A stretch of 64,000 nucleotides of DNA from CAYWMD01 sp964458575 (GCA_964458575.1 CAYWMD010000009.1:62001-126000); one strand, 5' to 3'. Positions 17,101 to 26,831 are shown, counted from the stretch's first letter. Numbers and translations: made by a program. Notes: generated by a model from the sequence alone, not told the origin.

Positions 17101-18130
17101 CCGGTTCAAGAGCGTCAACCTGCTCTGTGCCACGATTGATTGGCCGCTCCACAACGGCCTCTACCCGCACGGAACGGCGTTTCAAAAAATCGAACGCGGC
17201 CATTTCAAGGTTTGGGCCGACCGCATTCGCCGCCTGCTGCCCGGCGTGCAGAGCAGCGTCTATTTCCACTGTTTCATTGACGTGATGGAGGACTCGCCGC
17301 AGCGCTTCGCCGATGCCCGCGTGCTGCGGAGCGACGGTTCACAGGCCGACTACGGCACGCCGGGTTACAAGATTTTCTTCCCGACGGCCACCAATGGATT
17401 TGGCCGCGCGGCGGCGGGGAATGTGGACCTCATGTTCGATGAAATTGGTGTGGACGGCGTGTATTGGGACGAGATGGAATACAGCGCCTACCAGTATCAC
17501 TACGGCGAACCGTGGGACGGCTGCTCGGCGGACATTGACTCGCGGACGCATCGCATCACGCGGCTGAAGTCCTCGGTCGCGCTGGTGTCGCAGGACTGGC
17601 GCGTGGCGCTGGCGAAACGCATTCTTGCCCGCGGCCCGCTGATTGCCAACGGTCAGCCGCACACGCGGACGGTGGCGCGGTTGAAGTTTCCGCGCTTTGT
17701 CGAAACCGGCAGCCCGAGTCATTGCACGGGCGCGCAGATGTTCTCGCCGATTGCGCTGGGCGATCACCTGACCGAGCGCGGCGAAGAAGACGCCTATCGC
17801 ATGATGCTGATCGTGCTCGATTACGGCTGTCTTTACCACTGGTACAACGACCTGACCGTGATCCCGACCCATCGCACGCTCACCGAACACATGTATCCCA
17901 TCACGCCGATGGAATTGCACGAGGGCTGGATCGTCGGACAGGAACGAATCATCACGAAACGCAGTGGGCTGTTCGGCTGGGGCGACCAGTCGCGCCACGA
18001 AGTTCATGCCTACGACGAACACGGTCGGGAGATGACGAACTTCAAGTCCCCGCTGGTGAAGCGCGGGGAAGCGAACTTCAGCGAGTTGCGGCTCGCGGAA
18101 GGTTGGTCGGCGGTCGTAATTCGAAAATAG
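14168..18130 (+). CDS. Large exported CBM9-like and TIM-barrel glycosidase-like protein
   Basis: A 1320-residue protein. The N-terminus contains a hydrophobic signal (LVTRLVPIFVGMMLIQSQP, then CADAPEAA). Residues about 365-500 match a carbohydrate-binding CBM9-like / DOMON-type sandwich (VDGQLNEW, RVWLAWRSDTLYLAASVKD, DHVMLFLDAT). Residues about 750-930 form a beta-sandwich. The C-terminal about 370 residues look like a glycosidase (beta/alpha) barrel (DGVYWDEMEYSAYQYHYGEP, GPLIANGQPHTR). No GH family number can be given with confidence. The gene stands alone with 124 bp upstream and 150 bp downstream spacers. Likely role: attack on a plant or algal glycan at the cell surface. Confidence 0.7.
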   Translation: MNRADPTKLKTSLVTRLVPIFVGMMLIQSQPSFCADAPEAATPIVTSQNPDPANLPSLCVWLETSKSRNEKLPMVAASFPNVPGLTCDSWCYESDVEFLDARAIVGGGLELRHRVRAQPQVVLVTTVTPEPGAVEVLARAVLDKERGGELPANLLTPNLCWQLRRAASFKSKPDPYPDFIKRCFIFTESGRTFLDHTTRRKIPVRGADDPYNNPPWVQMYVGTWQEIPQAGTNSWADYSPDRYTTRIIGTISRDGKYLAALANDSAATMCQAWHDCLHNNPQWTSADAPPQKRVWRLKVYAMANDPQALRARVDRDFPNAGQGSRAADDALIARDASRRFAPSSLGTNVVAGPANSICVIPLKPDPPPAVDGQLNEWLNRPGALVLDRREQATWGGNNWKSAADLCARVWLAWRSDTLYLAASVKDDQLRQSQRGHDLWRGDHVMLFLDATPDDAPQQDVFGRGQFQIGFSPGNFLRTGDAGVDCPPEIYCYRPAGARLAGATIAATQTPAGYDLEVSLPWAQLGVASPQAGMALRLEVAVSDTDGAEPRQEKMMTSSTKEWEITRSRLTAAALGDTSGRAVESAAGKPLFGELRLPNGASATNQLIVATLPADREAVLALKARMQFDAPAGHTPALEVRVNGRVLNSARLLNKPQFGKANDGRIHPLAAGERFSTFYAPDFTSADGSQYGIPSVKTSEFELRLTGLLHAGTNELVIVNAAQTSVTQAMVVADARLVFRDVGTNMVARSGPPTGALEVFKPVASHRVNYTARELPDSRLEIELNGERFVVESEFSTPAPSWERGSNKFFGHRRTIEKREEAIIVSDTFTNLTSENLPVMQRHQARATAGSLKHIWLAGLSPAGLDGSSASPENPTTFGVTEKGGLGLLALNDEFLVHVANYASDGLLGLADRQFVLRPGARCTAEWAIVPVERPDYFDFVNAVRRLREVNFTIRDSFAFLRAGPPVREWSDAAFTNFARFKSVNLLCATIDWPLHNGLYPHGTAFQKIERGHFKVWADRIRRLLPGVQSSVYFHCFIDVMEDSPQRFADARVLRSDGSQADYGTPGYKIFFPTATNGFGRAAAGNVDLMFDEIGVDGVYWDEMEYSAYQYHYGEPWDGCSADIDSRTHRITRLKSSVALVSQDWRVALAKRILARGPLIANGQPHTRTVARLKFPRFVETGSPSHCTGAQMFSPIALGDHLTERGEEDAYRMMLIVLDYGCLYHWYNDLTVIPTHRTLTEHMYPITPMELHEGWIVGQERIITKRSGLFGWGDQSRHEVHAYDEHGREMTNFKSPLVKRGEANFSELRLAEGWSAVVIRK

Positions 18131-18280
18131 TCCGGGCGGTCATTTGGCAATGCTTTTGCGTCATCCTGGCCATGTCCCATTGGCATCAGATCGGATCGGA
18201 AAGCGGTGGACTCCAAAAACCGGCCCGCGCATCATTCCGCAAGCGAATGAAAGCGCGTTGTGCGCTGCGATACCCAGTTT

Positions 18281-21200
18281 ATGCCCGTACCGATCAAATC
18301 TCCTCAGTTCAAAATTAGGGTCGCAGCACGCTTCACTTCTTGGTTGTTCTGCGGGGTGCTTGTTTGCACAGCTTCGGTCACGCAGGCGTTGACGCTCACG
18401 AATGACCTTTGGCTGCACGGCAAGCTTTGGATGCGGCTGGCCAACGGCAGTTGCGACCTGAACCTCGGCTATTTCAACGCGACCAATCCAGGCCCGGAGC
18501 GGATTGTGATCCGCATTCAGCCGGCGTCGGCCTGGCGGTTTCGACTGGCGGTCGCCGGGAGCAGCGGCACGCGGATCACGGTGCCCGCCGACTGGGATCA
18601 AAAGCCCGTCGAGTTCACGCTTCACTGGATACCGACCAATGGCGCTGCCGGAGTCCTTACCGGCATGGTCTTCTGCGCCACCTGTGCCAATCAAACGTTC
18701 GCGCTGCCGGAGGTGTCCTTTAACGGTGCCGTGGCGCTGAACAGCCTGGGCGTGTGGGTGGACTCGGCCAGCAGCACGGACACCAACCAGCAGCAATTCG
18801 TTTTCGTTGACAGCGTCGAGTACACGATTCCGGATGGCGCGAGTGCCACGAAACGGGTTACGAATTTTTTCATAGGGGGTCTGGAAAGCTGGGCGAGCGA
18901 GCATCTGAACCGTACCAACGGCTTTGACTTCGGCTGGACGAACACTGCCACCGCCGGGGGCGCTGCGGGCGAAATGGGTGGCCGGTTCGTCCGGACCAGC
19001 AACTCCGACAACCTGGCCTTGCCGCGTGTGCTGGACGAGCAATCGTTTCGCCCGTCCGCGCCCCTGAAACTGGAAATCGTCCGCGCCGGCGAGGATTTGC
19101 TCATCACCTGGCCCGCACTCCATGCGAATTATCAACTTCAGCACCGGCCTGACCTGGCGGCGCCGCCGGCTTGGGCCAACGTGACCAACGCGGTGGAGGT
19201 GATCAGCGACCGTTGCGTGGTGGTCGTCCAACCCTACGGCCAGGGCGGGTTCTATCGGCTGGCAGCCCAGCCCAAAGTTTCCTTTGCCCTCGCGGCGCAG
19301 AGCGTGTGGGAAAGTGCTGCGACCGTCGCCATTCCGGTGGTTCTCTCCGAACCGGCCTTGCAACCGGTGGCGGTCAATTTTGCGGCGATCGGAGGAAGCG
19401 CCACCGGCGGCGGAGTTGACTACACACTGCCGGCCGGCCCGCTGACTTTCGCGCCAGGGGTCACCAACCAGACCATTCAGTTCGACATCGTGAATGACAA
19501 CCTGATCGAAAACGACGAGCCGGTGGTGCTGACCCTGTTCGACCCGGTCAACGCGGCGCTGGGCGACATCGCAACACACACGCTGGTGATTCTGGATGAC
19601 GACACGCCGACGGGCGGCCCCACCTTTCAGAAGTACGAGACGTTTGACAACGCGGCGGGCGCGGCGGCGCACGGTTGGACCGAATACAAGTGTCGGACCA
19701 ATGGCAACAACTTTGGATTCAGCAACTCCAGCAATGCCGGCGCGGTCGCGGGTGAAGGCGGCGGCACCATCGCCCGCGCCGCCGAGGGCGGTTATTATGC
19801 CGACACCAATCTGTATGGTCTGCTCAGTCTGGACCGGCCCATCTCGGCCAGCGGCCGGCTCAAGTTCACCAACACGGTGACGGCCAGCAGCGGGTTCCGC
19901 TTGGGGCACGTCGGCGCCCGGACATTCGACGGCAGTCAGAAGAACGTCCTGGGTTTTCTCTTTCAGGAATCCCGGGTCATTCCCGCCAGCCAGATCCGGG
20001 CGTCGGTGCGCGTGTATTTGAACGACGGCACGGAGCGCAGCACGGGCAACACCGAATTGTCCTACACCGGCGGGAACATCACCTACTTCAATTACGCGTA
20101 TGATCCGGATGGGAGCAATGGCCTGGGCGCGATCAGCGCCGTTTTGCGGAACAGTTCGAGCAACGTGGTGTACAGCGCCGCGTTGGGCCTGCAAGCCGGG
20201 GACAAGGGCAAGCTCGCCTTGGACGCCTTTGGCATCGCGAACGGCAACAACTCGCCGCGGCCCGACACGATGGATGGTTACATGGACAATGTAAGTTACA
20301 CGGCGGTTGCCTTTGATGCGCCGGTAATCCGGTTCGCCGCTTCCGCCGCGTCGGGATTGGAAACCCTGAGTCCGGCGGTGGTGGAGGTGGTGCTGCTGGC
20401 GGCGCAGACGAATGTCGTGACGGTGAACTATGCAGTCACCGGCGGCACGGCTACCGGCGGCGGCACGGACTACACGCTGGCCGGCGGCGTGCTGGCCTTC
20501 AATCCCGGCGAAACCTTGAAGACGATCAACATTCCCATCGCCGCCGACGGCGTGGACGAACCGGACGAAACGATCGTGGTCAGCCTTTCGAATCCAGTCA
20601 ACGGCGTGCTGGGCAGTCCGACCACCCACACCTACACCATCGTGGACCCGAAACCGTTCGTCGCCTTTGCGGGGACTTCCAGCAGCGCCACCGAAGATGT
20701 CGGGTTGGCTCAAGTACCGGTCATCTTGTCCTGGAGCAGTGCGACCAATGTGACCGTGGATTACGCCGTGGTTGCGGGCGGCACCGCGACGGGCGGGGGC
20801 GTGGATTATACGCTCGCCAACGGCACGCTCAACTTTGCTCCCGGCGAAACCAGCAAGTCCCTCCAAATCAGCGTCGCCTACGACGGCTTGCCGGAGCCGG
20901 ATGAGACGGTCTTGCTTCGCTTGAGTAATCCTGCGCGCGCGAAGCTGGGCGCCATCACGAACCACACTTTCACGATCATTGACACGGCCCCCGCCGTTTC
21001 ATTCGCCACCGCGAGCCGCAACGGCCAGAAGTCCGTCTCGCCGGTCGCCATCCCGGTGAGGTTGCTGGGCGCGGCCACCAACGTGGTGACGGTGGATTAC
21101 GCGGTCTTGGCCGGCAGCACCGCGATCGGCGGCGGCGTGGATTACAGCCTCACCAACGGCACGCTGATCTTCGCCGCGGGCGAGAGCAACAAAGACATCA

Positions 21201-23521
21201 ACCTCACGATCGTCAACAACCCGACCAACGACACTCCCAAAACAGTCGTGCTGGGGTTGAGCAATCCGGGCCAGGCCAGGCTCGGCGACATCACCAACCA
21301 CACCTTCATCATCATCGGCAACATTCCCTTTGCCGACAGCAACACGGTCGCGCTGTGGCTATTTGACGAAACCGAGTATTACTACACGACGCTGACCGAC
21401 GCTGGCGAATATCAATATGACTTGAACCTCATGGAAAACGGACATCTGGTTCCAGGCCGGTTCGGCCGGGCGCTCAGTGTGGCGGCGGGCACGAATTACA
21501 ACGTGATGTATTCGGGCTTCTCGGGATCGGCGGCGCACGATTGGGGAACCCGCACATCCAATCCCTTGCTCTGGGGTCCGACGGTGGCGCCGGAACAGAT
21601 TTTGAATGCGTTCACTCAAAGTTGGACGTTCGAATTCTGGCTGAAACTGCCGGACGCGCCGGTCAGCGAGGCAGCGATTCTCGATCTGGGCCATGCCTAC
21701 CGGCCGGGCGTGACCATCAGCCTGACGGCAGGCGCAGGCAGCTTCAACATCAGCAACGCCTACGCCGGCTTTGGCGCGGTATGCGCGACTGCGGCGGGGC
21801 AACTGACCGACGGCGTGTGGCATCACATCGCGTTCACGCGGTCGGCGGTGACTGGGGAAGTGAAACACTATCTGGACGGACAATTCCAGTCCACCGGGAC
21901 AGTAAGTCCGATTCCAAGCGCGGCGTTGCCGGCGGTGATCTGGCCCGGCAACCTATCGTCCGACACCTTGGGAATGCAACAATCTTGGCCGGACGAACGG
22001 CGGCGGACGAACCGGTTTAACGTGGCGTTGGGACAAGGCCGTCAAAGGAACATGAATTTGACCGGCTTGATTGACGAGGTGCGCCTCTCGAAAGTGGTCC
22101 GCTACGCGACCAACTTCGTTCCGGGAACCTGCTCGCGCAATTACGCCAGCGGTGCGCCGGGTCCGGCGCTGCCCGACGGGTTGACGCCGTTGTTTGCGGG
22201 GAATCTCGCGGCCCTCCCGTTGGGCGGGTGCAAGCACGTGTTCCTCGACACGCAGTTATTCGAGGGTACGACCAACCTGACACGCGTGATGAACCCGCCT
22301 ACCGACCGAACACCCCTCAACATTTCGCCCAGCACCCAGGCGTCGGTGTTCGAGAAGGATGGCCGGATTTACATGTTGATGACCGCTGGCTACAGCTCGT
22401 CGGACGGGCGGGTGGATTTGTGGTACTCGGACGACGGGTTGAACTTCACGACGACGAACTGGGGGATTTACGGCGACAGCCGCGTCCTCTACAAACAGCC
22501 GATGTACGGCATTGCGTTCGCCGATTTGAACAGCAACGTGGCGTCGAACGAACAGTTCAAGCTTACGGCGTTCGTTTCCAATCGCGGCATCTACCAGTAT
22601 TTGTCGGGAGACGGGATCCACTGGCGTCGCAACGAGGTGAATATGTTGCCGTTGATCAGCGGTGGCATGGCGGAGAGCTATTGGGATGACCAACGCGGGT
22701 GTTATGCGGGGTTCATCAAACGGGACAACAGTTACAACTCCCTCGATTGCCCCCAGGTCAGCGGCAAGATGGGGATCGGTTTCCAGAGCGCCGAGGTGCA
22801 GAAGGCCTGGCCATTCACCGTACTAGCCCATCCACACTTCGAAGACTGGCCGATGCCTTGCGTCAGTTGCGAGGGGCCGGTGGTGTTCCCGGTGACGGTG
22901 GGAGACGTGAATCGAGTCCGGGCGCAGAAATATCCCTGGGCGCCGGATACTTACGTGGCGTTTGTCTGGCGAAACGAAGCGCGGCGAGTGGACCTCGGCG
23001 TGAGCCGGGACGGAAACACTTGGACGACGTTCGCAACCAACAGCGTCGTCGGGCCGTGGTATGTGGCGCCGTTCGGAAGTTACGTGGAAGTCACCTCCCT
23101 TTACGGAATGATCCGGCGCGGCAACGAAATCTGGCAGTATGTGAATTACGGCACGCAGGTGGATGGAACGGGAACGTTTTACTGCCGGGTCAAACAACGG
23201 CTGGACGGCTTTGCGTCCGTGGATGCGGGCACAACGACGGGCGTTGCGGTGACCCGGCCGCTGGTGTTTTCCGGCAACAAGCTGGTGTTGAACCTGGACG
23301 CGAGCGGCGGCACGGCGCGGGTGGGAATTCTCGACTCGGCGGGAAATCCGATTGCGGGATTCGCGGTGAATGACTGCGATCTCATCCACACAAACTCCAC
23401 CGCGCACGTGGTCACTTGGCAGGGCAATCCGGCGGTGGGCGGTCTGGCCGGGACCGTCGTAAAGCTGCGGTTTGAAATGGCAAACACGAAACTCTTCGCG
23501 TTACAATTTATCGAACCGTGA
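18281..23521 (+). CDS. Giant Calx-beta / LamG / propeller exported protein
   Basis: 1746 residues from ATG 18281; the upstream in-frame GTG 18260 would add seven residues. A signal peptide (SWLFCGVLVCTASVTQA) is followed by a beta-sandwich module, Calx-beta repeat 1 (about 19270-19610), a second sandwich module (19620-20320), and Calx-beta repeats 2-4 (about 20320, 20650 and 20990, each with TATGGGxDYTL and PDETVxLxLSNP signatures). A LamG domain follows (21340-22130, SNTVALWLFDE), then a five-bladed propeller (about 22200-23500, MIRRGNEIWQYVNYG). LamG plus propeller are homologous to the genes at 4677 and 7309, so this is a third, extended paralogue. Calx-beta domains bind Ca2+ and act as spacers. 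The stop overlaps the next start (GTGA). Confidence 0.8.
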   Translation: MPVPIKSPQFKIRVAARFTSWLFCGVLVCTASVTQALTLTNDLWLHGKLWMRLANGSCDLNLGYFNATNPGPERIVIRIQPASAWRFRLAVAGSSGTRITVPADWDQKPVEFTLHWIPTNGAAGVLTGMVFCATCANQTFALPEVSFNGAVALNSLGVWVDSASSTDTNQQQFVFVDSVEYTIPDGASATKRVTNFFIGGLESWASEHLNRTNGFDFGWTNTATAGGAAGEMGGRFVRTSNSDNLALPRVLDEQSFRPSAPLKLEIVRAGEDLLITWPALHANYQLQHRPDLAAPPAWANVTNAVEVISDRCVVVVQPYGQGGFYRLAAQPKVSFALAAQSVWESAATVAIPVVLSEPALQPVAVNFAAIGGSATGGGVDYTLPAGPLTFAPGVTNQTIQFDIVNDNLIENDEPVVLTLFDPVNAALGDIATHTLVILDDDTPTGGPTFQKYETFDNAAGAAAHGWTEYKCRTNGNNFGFSNSSNAGAVAGEGGGTIARAAEGGYYADTNLYGLLSLDRPISASGRLKFTNTVTASSGFRLGHVGARTFDGSQKNVLGFLFQESRVIPASQIRASVRVYLNDGTERSTGNTELSYTGGNITYFNYAYDPDGSNGLGAISAVLRNSSSNVVYSAALGLQAGDKGKLALDAFGIANGNNSPRPDTMDGYMDNVSYTAVAFDAPVIRFAASAASGLETLSPAVVEVVLLAAQTNVVTVNYAVTGGTATGGGTDYTLAGGVLAFNPGETLKTINIPIAADGVDEPDETIVVSLSNPVNGVLGSPTTHTYTIVDPKPFVAFAGTSSSATEDVGLAQVPVILSWSSATNVTVDYAVVAGGTATGGGVDYTLANGTLNFAPGETSKSLQISVAYDGLPEPDETVLLRLSNPARAKLGAITNHTFTIIDTAPAVSFATASRNGQKSVSPVAIPVRLLGAATNVVTVDYAVLAGSTAIGGGVDYSLTNGTLIFAAGESNKDINLTIVNNPTNDTPKTVVLGLSNPGQARLGDITNHTFIIIGNIPFADSNTVALWLFDETEYYYTTLTDAGEYQYDLNLMENGHLVPGRFGRALSVAAGTNYNVMYSGFSGSAAHDWGTRTSNPLLWGPTVAPEQILNAFTQSWTFEFWLKLPDAPVSEAAILDLGHAYRPGVTISLTAGAGSFNISNAYAGFGAVCATAAGQLTDGVWHHIAFTRSAVTGEVKHYLDGQFQSTGTVSPIPSAALPAVIWPGNLSSDTLGMQQSWPDERRRTNRFNVALGQGRQRNMNLTGLIDEVRLSKVVRYATNFVPGTCSRNYASGAPGPALPDGLTPLFAGNLAALPLGGCKHVFLDTQLFEGTTNLTRVMNPPTDRTPLNISPSTQASVFEKDGRIYMLMTAGYSSSDGRVDLWYSDDGLNFTTTNWGIYGDSRVLYKQPMYGIAFADLNSNVASNEQFKLTAFVSNRGIYQYLSGDGIHWRRNEVNMLPLISGGMAESYWDDQRGCYAGFIKRDNSYNSLDCPQVSGKMGIGFQSAEVQKAWPFTVLAHPHFEDWPMPCVSCEGPVVFPVTVGDVNRVRAQKYPWAPDTYVAFVWRNEARRVDLGVSRDGNTWTTFATNSVVGPWYVAPFGSYVEVTSLYGMIRRGNEIWQYVNYGTQVDGTGTFYCRVKQRLDGFASVDAGTTTGVAVTRPLVFSGNKLVLNLDASGGTARVGILDSAGNPIAGFAVNDCDLIHTNSTAHVVTWQGNPAVGGLAGTVVKLRFEMANTKLFALQFIEP

Positions 23522-24678
23522 AAATCACTGCCATTAACGAAGCCGCGGTCCCCATCCGTTCCGAGATTCGCAACGCCTACGTCAGCTTTAGCGAGATGAC
23601 GGCTTCCGTGGTGGCGATCCACACGGATATCACCCGCAACGGCAAGCCGATCGTGGGTTACGGGTTCAATTCCAACGGCCGCTACGCGCAAAGCGGCATC
23701 CTCCGCGACCGCATCATTCCGCGGTTGATGAAGGCAAAACCGGAAGCCCTGGTGGATGAAACCGGCAAAAACTTTGATCCGGCCCGAGCGTGGCAGATCA
23801 TGATGACGAACGAAAAACCCGGTGGACATGGCGAACGCTCAGTGGCGGTTGGGACGGTTGACATGGCGCTTTGGGATTTGGTCGCGAAGATCGAGAACAA
23901 ACCGCTCTGCCATCTGCTGGCTGAACGTTTCCGCCACGACAAGGCTGATCCGGATGTTTATGTGTACGCGGCGGGTGGATATTACTATCCGGGCAAGGAC
24001 ATCGAGGGTCTGCTTAATGAGATTCGCGGCTACCTCGAGCTCGGTTACACGACGGTGAAAATAAAAATCGGCGGAGCTTCCCTGGCGGACGATCTGAAGC
24101 GCATTGAAGCTGTGCTGAAGCTCATCGGGCCGGACCGGCAGCTCGCCGTGGATGCCAATGGTCGCTTCGACCGCGCGATGGCGCTGCAATATACGGAGGC
24201 GCTGAATGCTTATCCGCTGAAGTGGTACGAGGAGCCGTGTGACCCGCTGGACTACGAAATTCTGGGCGAAGTTGCCGCTGCGTCCCGGAATCCAGTGGCC
24301 ACCGGTGAGAATCTGTTTTCATTGCCCGATTCGCTCAACCTGATTCGCTACGGCGGCATGAAGCGCGACCGGGATTTTCTGCAAATGGACCCGGCGTTGA
24401 GCTACGGCTTTGTCGAGTATCTGCGAATTCTGGAGATGCTGCGGCAACATGATTGGTCGGCCCGACGCTGCATCCCGCACGGCGGACACCAGATGGCGTT
24501 GCATCTTGCCGCCGGCTTGGGTTTGAACGGCAATGAATCTTATCCCGGGGTGTTCCAGCCGTTCGGTGGATTCGCGGACGGCGTACCAGTGGTCAACGGC
24601 CGCGTTCGTCTGCCCGACGCGCCGGGCATTGGCATCGAATGCAAGCAGACGTTGTACGATGTCTTCAGAAATTTGTGA
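23518..24678 (+). CDS. tarD: D(-)-tartrate dehydratase-like enolase-superfamily enzyme
   Basis: 386 residues starting at GTG 23518 with a 4-bp overlap with the upstream stop. It belongs to the mandelate racemase/muconate lactonizing group: K181 and K183 in VKIKIGG, metal ligands D212 (VDANGRFD), E238 (YEEPCDP) and E264 (GENLFS), and catalytic H321 in HGGHQM. Residue spacing is almost the same as in the characterised Bradyrhizobium D-tartrate dehydratase (recalled numbering K184, D213, E239, E265, H322), which supports dehydration of D-tartrate or a close aldarate to a 2-keto acid. It is translationally coupled to an exported glycan protein; its 3' end overlaps the convergent gene by 14 bp. 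Confidence 0.8.
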   Translation: MKITAINEAAVPIRSEIRNAYVSFSEMTASVVAIHTDITRNGKPIVGYGFNSNGRYAQSGILRDRIIPRLMKAKPEALVDETGKNFDPARAWQIMMTNEKPGGHGERSVAVGTVDMALWDLVAKIENKPLCHLLAERFRHDKADPDVYVYAAGGYYYPGKDIEGLLNEIRGYLELGYTTVKIKIGGASLADDLKRIEAVLKLIGPDRQLAVDANGRFDRAMALQYTEALNAYPLKWYEEPCDPLDYEILGEVAAASRNPVATGENLFSLPDSLNLIRYGGMKRDRDFLQMDPALSYGFVEYLRILEMLRQHDWSARRCIPHGGHQMALHLAAGLGLNGNESYPGVFQPFGGFADGVPVVNGRVRLPDAPGIGIECKQTLYDVFRNL

Positions 24679-25522
24679 CGCGGCGTTGCGCGGCTAATTT
24701 TCTCCCCTTCGCCAGCTTGAGGAAGTCCTCGGTCGTGATGACGTAGTCGAAACCTGATTCGTAGATTTGCTTTACTCGCGTGGACTGGCGGGCGTCGAAC
24801 GTCGCGTCCTCGATGCAAAGGGTGCGAAAGCCAAGGCGCTTCGCCGACAATGCCGTTTTGCCCAGGCACGCGCCGGTGTGGCCGCCGACAAAGACGAGAT
24901 TCGTCGTGCCCAGATTCGTGAGGACAAACTTGAGGTTCGATGAGGTAAAGGCGTCCTGGCCTGATTTCGGCATCACATAGTCGCCTTCGCGCACGCCCAT
25001 GAATTCCGCCGGGCGCGAAGTGGGATCGCCGAGACGATGGCCCCAAGTTTCATAGTCTTGGCCGTGTTCGGCGAGGAAGGATTTGCGGATTTCCGGGTCC
25101 AAATCCATGCCGTCTTTGAAGAGGCAACCCCAATGGATGAAGATCATGGGCAGGCCCAGCGACCGGCAGGTATCGGCCACCTGACGGGCGTTTGGATACG
25201 CCACGTCGAATGCAAAGTCGGTGGCGGCGTTCACGTCGGCGGCGCTGAAACCATTCCGTTGCCATGACTTGGGAAGTTGCTCTGCGGTGAGATGGGTGCG
25301 AGCCCCCGGTTGGATGTCCACGCACACGAAAGCGCAATGTTGAAAAAACGAAGCGTCTGGCATGAACGGGCTTGCGTTCGCGCGTGGCGTTGCCGGTCCC
25401 GACGACTCAATGTCCGGCGACCGACACCCAATAGTCGCCAGCATCACCAGAGCCGGAGTGATTCGCAACGCGGTCCGCACGCACGTTGCAAGCGTCCCGC
25501 TCGTTTGGCCGCCAGGCTTCAT
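24665..25522 (-). CDS. Exported isochorismatase-family cysteine hydrolase
   Basis: 285 residues. An N-terminal hydrophobic segment (about residues 17-33, ending LATIGC) could be a signal peptide, possibly a lipoprotein, although the box is not canonical. The body is an isochorismatase/nicotinamidase alpha/beta fold with the catalytic triad visible: Asp in FVCVDIQPG, Lys in YVMPKSGQDAF, and Cys in VGGHTGACLGKTA. Family members hydrolyse amides or isochorismate; the substrate here is unknown, and an exported member is unusual. It is convergent with the tartrate-dehydratase-like gene and overlaps it by 14 bp at the 3' ends. Confidence 0.75.
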   Translation of the reverse strand: MKPGGQTSGTLATCVRTALRITPALVMLATIGCRSPDIESSGPATPRANASPFMPDASFFQHCAFVCVDIQPGARTHLTAEQLPKSWQRNGFSAADVNAATDFAFDVAYPNARQVADTCRSLGLPMIFIHWGCLFKDGMDLDPEIRKSFLAEHGQDYETWGHRLGDPTSRPAEFMGVREGDYVMPKSGQDAFTSSNLKFVLTNLGTTNLVFVGGHTGACLGKTALSAKRLGFRTLCIEDATFDARQSTRVKQIYESGFDYVITTEDFLKLAKGRKLAAQRRVTNF

Positions 25523-25643
25523 GCGGGCAACTTGGGCGCGAAAAAACGGACAGTCAATCGGTTTATTGGGGATGGATTTGTGACGCGACCTGCGCGGTTC
25601 GGATGACGCTGCGCCCCGGATCCTTCACCAGGAGTTCACATGG

Positions 25644-26831
25644 ATGAACGAAGACGATAGAGCGGATCGTGCTTGCATGAAAATCGCACTTCTCCGGGCC
25701 GCTCGTCCCACCCAATCAAACAACGCCATTGACCGTGGTCGGCGCGAGCTTAAAGTGACTGCAAATAACCCGATGAAACAGGATTTCGCAGCCGCGCGCC
25801 GGGGATCAAAAAGCGAGTCTCGGACAGTTTGGCTCCGCGCACTGGGCACAACGATTGGCATCACGATCTTCTTTGTAGTTGCGCACCATGCAATGGGAGC
25901 GGCAACGATAACATTCATCGGAGTGACTTCGGACCAGACGAGTTTTCAGGCTTTGGGCTTCGGTCAGGCGGGTTATTATTTCCCGCAGTTTGCCACTGGC
26001 GGTCCGGTTACGCTCCGACCAACTTGGGAGAACATGCGGTTTAATCCGCCGAGTTGGGCAGGCTTTCAGTTTATCAATGTTGATTCAAGTGGTGTGCCCA
26101 CGTCGGATCGCACCTTTTCTCTCGATGCCGCCCAGGCGCCTTACAACATTCTTTTTGGCGACTACACTGATCCTTGGGATACGAACGCGCCTTTTGGCAA
26201 TCCGCTGGTGGCCGGCGTTTACTCCAAGGGCGGGCAGTCCAATTGGAACACATTCACGCTGCCCGACGGCACCTCCGGACTTTCCGGCGCCGTGGTGGAT
26301 GAGTGGGCGACTGACAACTCCAACAATTCGGTCAATCGCATCCAGTTTGGCCCGGGCACGCCCTCCTCGTTTCTTCTGCGCCTGGTCGTGGACAACACCA
26401 ATTTGCAGCACGATCCGGCGGGTGCGCTTCGCGCAAGGGCCGAAAGCGGTGGGCAGGCGGACGCGAGTCCACTCGCTTTCAATGGAATCGCTGACGTTTA
26501 CACGTTTCGCTATGACGGTTGCGTCCCCGGCGATTTCATCAAGATCCGACTGAACTCAGGCGTCGCGGGCGAGGCGCCATCCATCGGCGGCATCATGTTT
26601 GATCTGGTGCTACCGATCCTCTCAATCCAGACCACGAACAGCACGCAGTTGGTTGTGAGTTGGCCGGCTTCCACGCCGTCCACCTTCGTGCTCGAAACCA
26701 CCACCAATCTGACGTCGGCGACGCTTTGGACTCAGGTGACGAATGCCGTCGCGGTTTCCAGCACGAACAAGTTCGTGATTCTCGATGTGAACGTGGCCGA
26801 GTCAGAGCGGTATTATCGGTTGAAGCAGTAA
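25644..26831 (+). CDS. Exported protein of unknown function with C-terminal YYRLKQ module
   Basis: 395 residues from ATG 25644, which has AGGAG at 25630-25634 (9-nt spacing); ATG 25773 is an alternative placed closer to the signal peptide (TTIGITIFFVVAHHAMGAA). The middle has no recognisable catalytic motif. The last about 70 residues (VVSWPAST, FVLETTTNLTSATLW, VTNAVAV, RYYRLKQ) match a small beta-sandwich seen at the C-terminus of many verrucomicrobial exported proteins (family recall). A related segment occurs inside the protein at 18281 (LITWPALHANYQLQHRPDL, GGFYRL). Probably cell-surface or extracellular. Confidence 0.65.
   Translation: MNEDDRADRACMKIALLRAARPTQSNNAIDRGRRELKVTANNPMKQDFAAARRGSKSESRTVWLRALGTTIGITIFFVVAHHAMGAATITFIGVTSDQTSFQALGFGQAGYYFPQFATGGPVTLRPTWENMRFNPPSWAGFQFINVDSSGVPTSDRTFSLDAAQAPYNILFGDYTDPWDTNAPFGNPLVAGVYSKGGQSNWNTFTLPDGTSGLSGAVVDEWATDNSNNSVNRIQFGPGTPSSFLLRLVVDNTNLQHDPAGALRARAESGGQADASPLAFNGIADVYTFRYDGCVPGDFIKIRLNSGVAGEAPSIGGIMFDLVLPILSIQTTNSTQLVVSWPASTPSTFVLETTTNLTSATLWTQVTNAVAVSSTNKFVILDVNVAESERYYRLKQ

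Noticed and set aside
18161..20965. A 934-codon open frame antisense to the Calx-beta protein, plus other long antisense frames (5418-7448, 1790-3118, 10150-11256).
   Set aside because: They mirror the codon structure of high-GC genes on the other strand, are Arg/His/Ala-rich, and show no domain motif or start signal.
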